The notes: a model not told the origin generated them from the sequence alone. Positions 47,433 to 54,641 are shown, counted from the first letter of the stretch. The stretch: 64,000 bases of DNA from Campylobacteraceae bacterium (GCA_027050775.1 JALUBH010000020.1:124001-188000); one strand, 5' to 3'. Made by a program: numbers and translations.

Positions 47433-48545
47433 TTAAGGATTTACAGTTGTTAGGTAAGCAAATTTACCATTTCTAACAACATTAACAACACCTGATTTTA
47501 CCGCATCACCATTTTTGTCTATATTGATTACACCTGTAACACCTTGGAAGTTTTTAGTATCTCTTAAGTTTTTGTTTACACAAATTTTGTCAGCAGGATT
47601 AGAACATTTGTTCATAGCATCTAAAATCATATTGTAAGCATCTGCCGCAAGTGCGCCCATAGAGTCAGCCGGTTTATGGTATTTTGCATGAAATGCATCT
47701 ACATAAGCTTTGGCTGCAGGAGAAGTTGCTGCCGCTTCGTTAAAGTGATCACTATACATAAAACCTTCAGCTGCTTTTCCTGCTATCTTAATAAGCTCAG
47801 GGAAACCAACGCCATCGCCACCGATAAATGCTGCTTTTACACCCATGGCTCTTGCTTGTCTAACCATCAATGCCGCCTCTGGGTAATAACCTGTAAAATC
47901 TACAATATCCGGATGTTTTGATTTGATAGTAGAAACTTGTGCATTAAAGTCTTTGTCTCCAGAGTTAATGATAACTCTACCGAGGATTTTTCCACCTCTT
48001 TTTAGATAAGCTTTTTTAAATGCTTTTGAAACGCCTACAGAATAATCTTGTTTAGCATCTGTTACGATAACAGCTGTTTTATATCCATGATCATAAGCAT
48101 AGTTTGCCTGTATAGCTCCTTGGAAAGGATCTATAAAACAAGCTCTTGTAACAAATTTTTTGCCCTTAGTAACTCTTGGGTTTGTAGAAGCATGAGTTAT
48201 CATGGGAGTCTTAGATCTTTCAGCGATAGGAGCCATAGCCATGGAGTTTGAACTAGCAACCTCACCCAATATAGCTGTAACATGGTTTTTATCGATGAGT
48301 CTTTTAGTTGCAGTTGCAGCCTCAACTTTATCACCTCTGTCATCTAGAACAATTAGTTTTATTTTATCACCGTTTTTTAGTTTATGACGCTCTGCATAAG
48401 CGATTTTCAAACCATCATTACTTGTTTGACCAAATGCCGCAATAGGACCTGTTAGTGGTAAAACCACACCAATTTTTATCTCTTTTGCATAAGAGACACT
48501 AGCAATCAAAGCAGCAGTAGCTACGATAGTTGTAATTTTTTTCAT
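47433..48545 (-). CDS. livK: Branched-chain amino acid-binding protein LivK
   Basis: 370 residues: signal peptide (1-20, MKKITTIVATAALIASVSYA) and a periplasmic binding domain starting KEIKIGVVLPLTGPIA; LGEVASSNSMAMAPIAE and THASTNPRVT contact ligand in homologues. First gene of the liv operon, 73 bp before livH. Confidence 0.93.
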   Translation of the reverse strand: MKKITTIVATAALIASVSYAKEIKIGVVLPLTGPIAAFGQTSNDGLKIAYAERHKLKNGDKIKLIVLDDRGDKVEAATATKRLIDKNHVTAILGEVASSNSMAMAPIAERSKTPMITHASTNPRVTKGKKFVTRACFIDPFQGAIQANYAYDHGYKTAVIVTDAKQDYSVGVSKAFKKAYLKRGGKILGRVIINSGDKDFNAQVSTIKSKHPDIVDFTGYYPEAALMVRQARAMGVKAAFIGGDGVGFPELIKIAGKAAEGFMYSDHFNEAAATSPAAKAYVDAFHAKYHKPADSMGALAADAYNMILDAMNKCSNPADKICVNKNLRDTKNFQGVTGVINIDKNGDAVKSGVVNVVRNGKFAYLTTVNP

Positions 48546-48691
48546 TCATTCTCCTTAGATTTTATAACGATAGTAATTTTATCAGTTTTTTTTTATTTTT
48601 GCAAGGGGAAGTGATTATTTTTTAAATATTTGATTAAATTAGTGTAAATAAGTAATTATAATACTTCAAGGTTTAAAAGAATAAAAAGCTT

Positions 48692-48714
48692 AAAAGCACC
48701 TGACCACTTTTTTT
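48692..48714. repeat. GGGTCAG-type motif C (left end of the array)
   Basis: Reads AAAAGCACCTGACCACTTTT on the plus strand; leftward AAAAGTGGTCAGGTGCTTTT. It differs from the internal copies by GTGGTC for GGGGTC. Lies just before the TA1 promoter. Confidence 0.6.
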
Positions 48715-48740
48715 CTTTTAAATAGATATAAAGTACAAAA

Positions 48741-48755
48741 AGTATATAATATACT
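48741..48755. promoter_or_regulatory. Promoter/operator of the intact TA1 cassette
   Basis: AGTATATAATATACT is a perfect palindrome around a central A and contains the -10 box TATAAT (48745-48750). It is the expected place for autoregulation by a Phd/YefM-type antitoxin. TA2 and TA3 lack this sequence. Confidence 0.65.
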
Positions 48756-48777
48756 AAATAGACAGAAAGGATAAAAT

Positions 48778-49035
48778 ATGCGGATGGTAACAGCTAGTGA
48801 TTTGAAACAGAACAGTATAAAACTGCAAGATGCCTTGCGAGGTGATTTGCTTGTCACAAAAAGAGACAAGCCCTTTGTTGTTGTTATGGATTATGAAAAG
48901 TACAAATTGATAGAAAAGTATATCTATAAAATAGCCAACGATAAAACATACAGAGCTATCGATAATCTTGAAAATGATATAGATATAGAGACTTACAACT
49001 CGAAAGATAAGCTATTTGAAGACTTAGGGCTCTAA
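48778..49035 (+). CDS. Phd/YefM-type antitoxin, copy 1 (full length)
   Basis: 85 residues. N-terminal Phd/YefM fold (MRMVTASDLKQNSIKLQDAL then LLVTKRDKPFVVVMDYEKYK) expected to dimerise and bind the operator; C-terminal acidic helix (DIDIETYNSKDKLFEDLGL) likely wraps the toxin. AAAGGATAAA gives a good ribosome site. Stops 2 bp before the toxin ATG. Confidence 0.88.
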   Translation: MRMVTASDLKQNSIKLQDALRGDLLVTKRDKPFVVVMDYEKYKLIEKYIYKIANDKTYRAIDNLENDIDIETYNSKDKLFEDLGL

Positions 49036-49037
49036 AA

Positions 49038-49325
49038 ATGTTAGAGATCAAACTCGACAAACAGTTTAAAAAAGATATAAAACGAGATCAAAAATCATGC
49101 CAATTTACAATAGAAGATTTTAGTGAACTTAAGCAGGTTATAGATAGCCTCATAGAAGAGAAAAAACTTGACGAAAAGTACCTAGAGCACAAACTTTTGG
49201 GTGAGTGGAGAGGTTATTTTGAAGCGCATATCAAGCCAAATTGGCTAATCATATACAAAAGTGAAATAAAAGTCATAAAATTTGCTAGACTAGGAACACA
49301 CCAACAGCTTTTCAAAAAGTTTTAG
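49038..49325 (+). CDS. YafQ/RelE-family toxin, copy 1
   Basis: 95 residues, ribosome-dependent mRNA interferase family. Alignment by eye with E. coli YafQ keeps the catalytic His positions (LEHKLLG, FEAHIKP, LGTHQQLF), the Trp and the final Phe, but YafQ Asp67 is Asn here (KPNW). Differs from copies 2 and 3 at four residues in positions 41-62. Its last 14 bp overlap the 3-prime end of the leftward transposase gene. Confidence 0.88.
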   Translation: MLEIKLDKQFKKDIKRDQKSCQFTIEDFSELKQVIDSLIEEKKLDEKYLEHKLLGEWRGYFEAHIKPNWLIIYKSEIKVIKFARLGTHQQLFKKF

Positions 49326-50097
49326 TTAAAAGTAAAGCTCTGACCCTTTTTATCTTCAGATACTTTGCAACCATTGTATTTGAAATATTCAAAAAATTTG
49401 CGATTTCTGCTTTTGTATATCCATATTCAAAAGCCTTTTGAATATTTTCTACTCTATTTATATCAATATCTTCTTTAAAAAAGCTATCTATTCTACGGCT
49501 TAAAACTAATATATTCCCATCTTTGTCTTTGCGATGTTTTGGTTCTGTATATACTTTTTGAAGATAGTCATCACTCATCTGTGAATTTATAAAATCATAA
49601 TAATCTCTCGACTGCATGTTGAGTATTTTGGAATATTTTAGTGCTTCAAAATGTTTTTGTTTGTACATATATTGGAAAAGAGTTTGATATCTGTAGTCTT
49701 CTATCTTATTTACCATCTTTGCTTTAATTGGATTTTGCTCTATATATTTAGCTACTATCCAAAAATGTTCATCGTCAAATAGATAGTTTGAAAAAAATCT
49801 GCTTTGCCAAAGATGTCCATATCTTTCATGTTTTTTATTGAAGTAGCTTGAATAGTTTGCATTTAAGTATCTTATCGCACTAGATATATTTGTTTGTGTT
49901 GTCTCTATAAGTAAGTGGTAATGATTACTCATAAGACAATATGCATGAATAATCACTTTATAAGTTTTCGATACATATTTTAATATATCTAAAAAAGTAT
50001 CAAAATCTTCTTCTTCATAAAATATGTTTCTTCTTTCAACTCCTCTATTTACAACATGATAAAAGCCTACTTCTGTCATACGATACTTTCTTGGCAC
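49312..50097 (-). CDS. REP-associated tyrosine (Y1/HUH) transposase, RAYT
   Basis: 261 residues. HUH motif in AYCLMSNHYHLLIE (HYH about 58-60), catalytic-Tyr helix region LNANYSSYFNKKH (about 108-120), and start PRKYRMTEVGFYHVVNRGVE as in TnpA-REP proteins. The C-terminal part (about 215-255) holds a helix-turn-helix (YTKAEIANFLNISNTMVAKY), an extension found in some RAYT groups. GTG start behind AAGGAG. The last codons are encoded by the boundary motif B and TA1 antisense sequence. No second IS gene, so it is a single-copy housekeeping-type transposase rather than IS200/IS605. Confidence 0.9.
   Translation of the reverse strand: MPRKYRMTEVGFYHVVNRGVERRNIFYEEEDFDTFLDILKYVSKTYKVIIHAYCLMSNHYHLLIETTQTNISSAIRYLNANYSSYFNKKHERYGHLWQSRFFSNYLFDDEHFWIVAKYIEQNPIKAKMVNKIEDYRYQTLFQYMYKQKHFEALKYSKILNMQSRDYYDFINSQMSDDYLQKVYTEPKHRKDKDGNILVLSRRIDSFFKEDIDINRVENIQKAFEYGYTKAEIANFLNISNTMVAKYLKIKRVRALLLTKTF
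49328..49350. repeat. GGGTCAG-type motif B (TA1/RAYT boundary)
   Basis: AAAGTAAAGCTCTGACCCTTTT on the plus strand. It also encodes the end of the transposase, VRALLLT, on the minus strand. Exact copies of AGTAAAGCTCTGACCC recur after TA2 and TA3. Confidence 0.7.
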
Positions 50098-50157
50098 TAC
50101 TTCTCCTTATCGATCAATAGCTTATCATAATTTAGCTTAATTTAAGAAAAATTTAGT

Positions 50158-50181
50158 AAAAGTACCTGACCCCATTTTCTT
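50158..50181. repeat. GGGTCAG-type motif A (RAYT/TA2 boundary)
   Basis: AAAAGTACCTGACCCCATTT followed by TCTT; leftward it reads AAGAAAATGGGGTCAGGTAC. Lies upstream of the transposase start, with only 60 bp between. Confidence 0.65.
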
Positions 50182-50415
50182 ATGAAACAGAACAGTATAA
50201 AACTGCAAGATGCCTTGCGAGGTGATTTGCTTGTCACAAAAAGAGACAAGCCCTTTGTTGTTGTTATGGATTATGAAAAGTACAAATTGATAGAAAAGTA
50301 TATCTATAAAATAGCCAACGATAAAACATACAGAGCTATCGATAATCTTGAAAATGATATAGATATAGAGACTTACAACTCGAAAGATAAGCTATTTGAA
50401 GACTTAGGGCTCTAA
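50182..50415 (+). CDS. Phd/YefM-type antitoxin, copy 2 (N-terminally truncated)
   Basis: 77 residues, beginning MKQNSIKLQ: the first nine codons of copy 1 are missing and a new ATG is created by the fusion to motif A. From codon 2 it is identical to copy 1 at the DNA level. No ribosome site and no promoter/operator palindrome lie upstream. It keeps the toxin-neutralising region but probably cannot bind DNA normally. Confidence 0.65.
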   Translation: MKQNSIKLQDALRGDLLVTKRDKPFVVVMDYEKYKLIEKYIYKIANDKTYRAIDNLENDIDIETYNSKDKLFEDLGL

Positions 50416-50417
50416 AA

Positions 50418-50705
50418 ATGTTAGAGATCAAACTCGACAAACAGTTTAAAAAAGATATAAAACGAGATCAAAAATCATGCCAATTTACAATAGAAGATTT
50501 TAGTGAACTTAAGCAGGTTATAGATAGCCTCATAGAAAAAAGAAAGCTTAATGAAAAGTACCTAGAACATAAACTATTAGGTGATTGGCGAGGTTATTTT
50601 GAAGCACATATCAAGCCAAATTGGCTAATCATATACAAAAGTGAAATAAAAGTCATAAAATTTGCTAGACTAGGAACACACCAACAGCTTTTCAAAAAGT
50701 TTTAG
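50418..50705 (+). CDS. YafQ/RelE-family toxin, copy 2
   Basis: 95 residues, intact; identical to copy 3. Relative to copy 1 it has EKRKLNEK for EEKKLDEK and GDW for GEW, all within a 69-bp patch carrying 13 base changes, nine of them silent. Catalytic His residues are kept. Expression would depend on read-through since no own promoter is seen. Confidence 0.75.
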   Translation: MLEIKLDKQFKKDIKRDQKSCQFTIEDFSELKQVIDSLIEKRKLNEKYLEHKLLGDWRGYFEAHIKPNWLIIYKSEIKVIKFARLGTHQQLFKKF

Positions 50706-50707
50706 TT

Positions 50708-50730
50708 AAAAGTAAAGCTCTGACCCTTTT
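50708..50730. repeat. GGGTCAG-type motif B-prime (TA2/TA3 boundary)
   Basis: AAAGTAAAGCTCTGACCCTTTT, identical to motif B. TA3 begins 8 bp beyond it. Confidence 0.7.
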
Positions 50731-50732
50731 TT

Positions 50733-50978
50733 ATGCTTAGTGATTTGAAACAGAACAGTATAAAACTGCAAGATGCCTTGCGAGGTGATTTGCTTGTCAC
50801 AAAAAGAGACAAGCCCTTTGTTGTTGTTATGGATTATGAAAAGTACAAATTGATAGAAAAGTATATCTATAAAATAGCCAACGATAAAACATACAGAGCT
50901 ATCGATAATCTTGAAAATGATATAGATATAGAGACTTACAACTCGAAAGATAAGCTATTTGAAGACTTAGGGCTCTAA
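50733..50978 (+). CDS. Phd/YefM-type antitoxin, copy 3 (N-terminally truncated)
   Basis: 81 residues, beginning MLSDLKQNS: residues 1-6 of copy 1 are replaced by a start formed at the junction. Thereafter identical to copy 1. No ribosome site upstream. Confidence 0.65.
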   Translation: MLSDLKQNSIKLQDALRGDLLVTKRDKPFVVVMDYEKYKLIEKYIYKIANDKTYRAIDNLENDIDIETYNSKDKLFEDLGL

Positions 50979-50980
50979 AA

Positions 50981-51268
50981 ATGTTAGAGATCAAACTCGA
51001 CAAACAGTTTAAAAAAGATATAAAACGAGATCAAAAATCATGCCAATTTACAATAGAAGATTTTAGTGAACTTAAGCAGGTTATAGATAGCCTCATAGAA
51101 AAAAGAAAGCTTAATGAAAAGTACCTAGAACATAAACTATTAGGTGATTGGCGAGGTTATTTTGAAGCACATATCAAGCCAAATTGGCTAATCATATACA
51201 AAAGTGAAATAAAAGTCATAAAATTTGCTAGACTAGGAACACACCAACAGCTTTTCAAAAAGTTTTAG
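50981..51268 (+). CDS. YafQ/RelE-family toxin, copy 3
   Basis: 95 residues, identical to copy 2 in DNA and protein; with copy 2 it forms a 563-bp tandem direct repeat. Intact frame and catalytic His positions. Confidence 0.75.
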   Translation: MLEIKLDKQFKKDIKRDQKSCQFTIEDFSELKQVIDSLIEKRKLNEKYLEHKLLGDWRGYFEAHIKPNWLIIYKSEIKVIKFARLGTHQQLFKKF

Positions 51269-51270
51269 TT

Positions 51271-51294
51271 AAAAGTAAAGCTCTGACCCGTTTT
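51271..51294. repeat. GGGTCAG-type motif B-double-prime (after TA3)
   Basis: AAAAGTAAAGCTCTGACCC followed by GTTTT. Shared sequence with motif B ends exactly at CCC (51289), marking the right boundary of the repeat. Confidence 0.7.
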
Positions 51295-51314
51295 ATTCTT
51301 TATTGTTCTTTATT

Positions 51315-51340
51315 GAGAGTACCAAACCCCATTTTCTATT
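51315..51340. repeat. Degenerate GGGTCAG-type motif D (right end)
   Basis: GAGAGTACCAAACCCCATTT then TCTAT; compare motif A AAAAGTACCTGACCCCATTT. TG is replaced by AA in the core. It could be a decayed copy of the element end. Confidence 0.45.
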
Positions 51341-51349
51341 GAGAGGGGG

Positions 51350-51383
51350 AGGAACCAAGATTGAAACTTCAATCTTAGTTCCT
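51350..51383 (-). terminator. Hairpin after the porin gene
   Basis: AGGAACCAAGATTGAA pairs with TTCAATCTTAGTTCCT, one mismatch, 2-nt loop. It lies 7 bp past the stop of the leftward porin gene. No T-run follows, so it may stabilise mRNA rather than terminate by itself. Confidence 0.55.
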
Positions 51384-51390
51384 ATTTATA

Positions 51391-52554
51391 TTAGAATTTA
51401 TATTTTACTATAAATCTGAAGTTATTAAAGTCACTATTAGCTACATCTTTATTTATCATAGCATATCTTAATTGACCGCTTAGACCTTTAAGAGATCCAC
51501 CAAAGTTATAAGTTGTATCTACATCCCATTCATTGGCATCCAAGCCAGATCCGCTATAGTCATTGTATTGAGCATATCTTGTAAATGCTGTTAGCCCTTT
51601 TACGCCAACTTTTGAAAAGTCATAAGATACTTTTCCTTGGTAAGCTGTAACACCTGCTCCATTTCCAGAAAGTATCTGTATAGAGTTGTAAGATGGATCA
51701 CTTCCGTCTCCATAACCACCAAAGACTGTACCATCACCACTATTTCCGCTTGTATTTGTGTAGTATGCACTAAGACCTAAACCATTTATAGAAGTTCCAA
51801 CCATTAGACCATAAGTATTAAGGCTTTTTGCACCATCTTGATTAAATCCTATGTATTGTGCACCTAATTTTATTGGCATACCAGCTTCTACAGTATATCC
51901 CAATCCAAGATAATAATCTTGTCTTGTGTCATCTACACCAGCTGTCAAGCTATTTGCATATACATATTGACCTGTTACACTAACACCAGAAAAACTTGTC
52001 GCTGCCAAGACAGTATATATAGGTTCATCTGGCATGAAATGACTACCATCTCTATCTGTCCACTCTGTAACAGCACCAGCTGCTATAGTTGTGTTTTTAA
52101 GAGATTTATTAACTACCAATAAAGCATTCCAATAGTCTCTTACAAGTCTAGTACCACTGTCTGAAACTAGCGGTGTTTCTATGTGCATTCTACCGACTTT
52201 GATATCAGTTTTATATCCGTAGTAACCTAGGTATGCTTGACTTAGCATACTGTTGTTGATACCAACTGAGCCATCATTTACATCACCAACAGTAGTTCCT
52301 AATGTATTTGAAGCTTGAAATTCAAAATTTGCATAAAAACCATCTAGTTTCGCAGTTTGAAAATTTAATAAACCACCTACTGCATATGCACCTTTATCAG
52401 GAGCATTATCGTTACTAGTTTTCATATAATAACTAGTAAGTTTTCCACTTACTTTTCCCTCTTTAAATGCGCTAGCAAGTGAATCTGCTGCAAATGCGCT
52501 CGCAGAAAGACTTGCAACTACTACAGCCGCCAAGCTAAGTTTAGCTAATTTCAT
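51391..52554 (-). CDS. Outer-membrane porin (Campylobacterota major porin-like)
   Basis: 387 residues. Signal peptide MKLAKLSLAAVVVASLSASA (1-20, cleaved near AFA-A), then alternating beta-strands ending with FRFIVKYKF, a C-terminal Phe typical of outer-membrane insertion. The N-terminus of the mature protein (SLASAFKEGKVSGKLTSYYM) matches the OprD/OMP family of Sulfurimonas and Arcobacter. AAGGAGAAAAT fixes the ATG at 52554, rejecting a 15-codon extension. Confidence 0.9.
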   Translation of the reverse strand: MKLAKLSLAAVVVASLSASAFAADSLASAFKEGKVSGKLTSYYMKTSNDNAPDKGAYAVGGLLNFQTAKLDGFYANFEFQASNTLGTTVGDVNDGSVGINNSMLSQAYLGYYGYKTDIKVGRMHIETPLVSDSGTRLVRDYWNALLVVNKSLKNTTIAAGAVTEWTDRDGSHFMPDEPIYTVLAATSFSGVSVTGQYVYANSLTAGVDDTRQDYYLGLGYTVEAGMPIKLGAQYIGFNQDGAKSLNTYGLMVGTSINGLGLSAYYTNTSGNSGDGTVFGGYGDGSDPSYNSIQILSGNGAGVTAYQGKVSYDFSKVGVKGLTAFTRYAQYNDYSGSGLDANEWDVDTTYNFGGSLKGLSGQLRYAMINKDVANSDFNNFRFIVKYKF

Positions 52555-52702
52555 ATTTTCTCCTTGAAAAATTTTTTTTACAAGGATATTGTAGCACAAA
52601 TTTTTTGGAAATACAATAAAAAAGCGAGGATTTGGAGAAAAAGTTACTGTATTGTTACAAATAAGAGTAAATGAACGGTAAAGCTAGATGTTTTTTATGA
52701 TT

Positions 52703-52771
52703 TTATTTACGATTTTTTTGAATTTTGGCAGCACTCAATATATTTTTTAGTCTTCTTAAGCCTTTAGACAT
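52703..52771 (-). pseudogene. Possible truncated HepT-like reading frame
   Basis: 22 codons (MSKGLRRLKNILSAAKIQ...) overlapping the end of the MNT gene by 8 bp, the usual place for a HepT partner. The N-terminus loosely resembles DUF86 proteins and then stops. The match is too short to be firm; chance is a real alternative. Confidence 0.2.
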
Positions 52772-53066
52772 ACAAAACCTCATCCAGTATAGTTTTGTTT
52801 TTATCAGGTACAAAATCCACTTTGGTTTTAAGTCTCTTCTCTAAATCTTCCTTAATCGCATCTAGTCTCAAAAGCTTTGAAAAACCATCTTTATGTTTCT
52901 TGGAAAATTTATCATAATTCAAACGATAAACTATATCTATATCGCTTAAATCTGTCTGACTGCCTTGCGCATAGCTTCCAAACAAACCCAAAAGAACTAC
53001 GCCATCTTTTTCATACTTAGGTTTTAAGTTTTTTAATACAGACAATATTTTATCTTTCGTTTGCAT
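52764..53066 (-). CDS. Orphan MNT-domain nucleotidyltransferase (MntA-like)
   Basis: 100 residues, minimal nucleotidyltransferase: GLFGSYAQGSQTDLSDIDIV (about 27-46, the GSx10DxD motif) and the third acidic position in TKVDFVP (about 83). In HepT-MntA modules the MNT protein AMPylates HepT; no full HepT lies downstream. AGGAGAG precedes the ATG. Confidence 0.85.
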   Translation of the reverse strand: MQTKDKILSVLKNLKPKYEKDGVVLLGLFGSYAQGSQTDLSDIDIVYRLNYDKFSKKHKDGFSKLLRLDAIKEDLEKRLKTKVDFVPDKNKTILDEVLYV

Positions 53067-53223
53067 AAGAATCTCTCCTTGAGTATTGAATGTATTATAT
53101 CATAATTAATTCTACAAGCATTGTACATTGCACAAAAAATTTTGACACTTTTTTTTGAGCTAATTGAATGTTTTGTCTCAAAAAGATATAATTAAACAAA
53201 ATTTACTCTAAAAGGGTGCTGCG

Positions 53224-53700
53224 ATGTCTAGGCAAGTTGATGTATTGGTAAAAAGATTAGATAAGCTCAAAAAAAATTATATTGCTTTAAAAGATTATAA
53301 AATTCTCATAGAAAACTTGTCTAAAAATATGGATATTTATGATTTGAAAAATTTTGAATCTTTGAAGCCTGAACAAAAAGCCATACTTGACGCATACTTG
53401 AAGAGATTTAGCTCTATACAAGATTTTATGGGGTCGAAGATATTTAGCCTACTTTTGGATATTGCTGGTATCAGCTATACAAAGATGAGTGAAGTTCTCT
53501 ATCTTATAGAAAAAGAGGGCATCATCGATAGTCTAGATGAGTGGATTGAGCTTCGCGAAGTCAGAAATGAGCTAGAGCACGACTATCCTGAAGAGCTAGA
53601 TGAGGCACTTGAGAATCTGAAGTTTTGTGTAGATAGTTTTAATGTGCTTGAAGCCTACTATATAAATAGTCTTGAATTTGCCAAAAAGTATATACCATGA
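53224..53700 (+). CDS. hepT: HepT-like HEPN ribonuclease toxin
   Basis: 158 residues, all-alpha HEPN/DUF86 fold. RNase motif RX4HXY is intact: RNELEHDY (about 126-133). Pairs with the MNT gene that follows with an ATGA overlap. HEPN cleaves RNA or tRNA ends when not modified. Confidence 0.87.
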   Translation: MSRQVDVLVKRLDKLKKNYIALKDYKILIENLSKNMDIYDLKNFESLKPEQKAILDAYLKRFSSIQDFMGSKIFSLLLDIAGISYTKMSEVLYLIEKEGIIDSLDEWIELREVRNELEHDYPEELDEALENLKFCVDSFNVLEAYYINSLEFAKKYIP

Positions 53701-53987
53701 GGCTCTCAAAAAGACTGTTGGCAATCATAAAAGAGGGTTTAGCCAAGAGTTTTAGCGATGCAGATGTATATCTTTTTGGAAGTCGCACTGACGATACAAA
53801 ACGAGGAGGAGACATAGATATAGCCATCGACACCGATATGCCAAGAGTAGAGTTTAGAAAACAAAAAGTGAAATTTATAATCTATATGCTAAAACATGAC
53901 CTTGATTTGAAAATCGACTTAGTAAGACTGAAAAATAAAAACTTCCTCCTTGAAAGTGAGATACTAAAAAATGGGATTTTATTGTAA
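53697..53987 (+). CDS. mntA: MntA-like nucleotidyltransferase antitoxin
   Basis: 96 residues. FGSRTDDTKRGGDIDIAID (about 27-45) gives GSx9DxD, with a third acidic residue in KIDLV (about 74). Coupled to hepT; expected to inactivate it by adding AMP to the HXY Tyr. Confidence 0.87.
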   Translation: MRLSKRLLAIIKEGLAKSFSDADVYLFGSRTDDTKRGGDIDIAIDTDMPRVEFRKQKVKFIIYMLKHDLDLKIDLVRLKNKNFLLESEILKNGILL

Positions 53988-53993
53988 ATATTA

Positions 53994-54641
53994 CTATTTT
54001 GCATGTTTGGATGTTTTTATCTCTTGGATAATTTTTGGAAATTCTACTGCAAAATCATCCAAAAAACCTTTGTCGCTCAACTTGATATTTTTTAAAAGCT
54101 CGCTTGGGAATGTTTTTAGCCGTATGATGAGTTCATCATCACTAAAGTATGATTTTACATGTGCGCTTTCTAATATATCTTTCCAATCAAATGAAAAATA
54201 TCTCCAAATCAGATACAAGTCAAAAATATCCTTAGGATTATCTCGGCTGATTATCGCTGTTAGTTTATTACCCAAGATATTTTCTATATTGTCTATTATA
54301 ATGCCCTCTTTTACAATTAGATCCTTGTAGTGCTCTACTCTATCATTTACAAAATCGATTTGCAGCATATCATCTAGTCTGTATCTTATAAAATCTTTTG
54401 ATTCTACCTCTACTTTCAATTCATATCTTTTAGCTAGTATATCTTTTATGCTTCTAACTGCAAAATTAAATCTTATAGAGTTATTAGTGAAAAAATCCAA
54501 ATCATCTGAGTATCTTTTGTCTTTATAAAATCTGCTCAAACAAGTTCCAGCTGTGAGATAAAATTCACTTTCCACCTGAAAGATATCTTGCATCACGCTA
54601 TCTTGCAAAGCATATAGCTTTTTATAATTTATGCTATCCAT
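53994..54641 (-). CDS. AbiEii-like nucleotidyltransferase toxin
   Basis: 215 residues. DNA-polymerase-beta-like motif: YLTAGTCLSRFYKDKRYSDD (GTxLS...RxSxDLD, about 28-47), followed by LDFF, and NKLTAIISRDNPKDIFDLYL with the Lys/Arg and D residues of AbiEii/AbiGii (COG2253). Type IV TA toxin family that transfers nucleotides to GTP or tRNA. Coupled with a small upstream gene by a 13-bp overlap. Confidence 0.85.
   Translation of the reverse strand: MDSINYKKLYALQDSVMQDIFQVESEFYLTAGTCLSRFYKDKRYSDDLDFFTNNSIRFNFAVRSIKDILAKRYELKVEVESKDFIRYRLDDMLQIDFVNDRVEHYKDLIVKEGIIIDNIENILGNKLTAIISRDNPKDIFDLYLIWRYFSFDWKDILESAHVKSYFSDDELIIRLKTFPSELLKNIKLSDKGFLDDFAVEFPKIIQEIKTSKHAK

Larger units (their letters stand above)
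48692..51340. mobile_element. Punctuated array: three TA cassettes and a RAYT
   Basis: Modules in order: TA1 (48778-49325), RAYT transposase (49312-50097, leftward), TA2 (50182-50705), TA3 (50733-51268). A motif with core CTGACC(C) (GGGTCAG when read leftward) lies at each boundary: 48692, 49328, 50158, 50708, 51271 and, degenerate, 51315. TA copies are identical except for a 69-bp patch in the toxin. The right end of each copy is at the motif, the left ends differ. Together this looks like a cassette array built by a HUH transposase or by recombination at the motif. Confidence 0.7.

Noticed and set aside
48546-48690. Promoter region of livK as a riboswitch
   Set aside because: The spacer before the TA array shows only an AT-rich region with T-tracts; no conserved aptamer-like pairing was found.
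49312-50097. Element as an IS200/IS605 insertion
   Set aside because: No tnpB, the protein is longer than TnpA of IS200, has a C-terminal helix-turn-helix, and starts like REP-associated transposases.
50182-51268. TA2 and TA3 as an assembly artefact
   Set aside because: They differ from TA1 by a clustered patch and have distinct left junctions, which argues against a simple duplication by assembly; long reads would still settle it.
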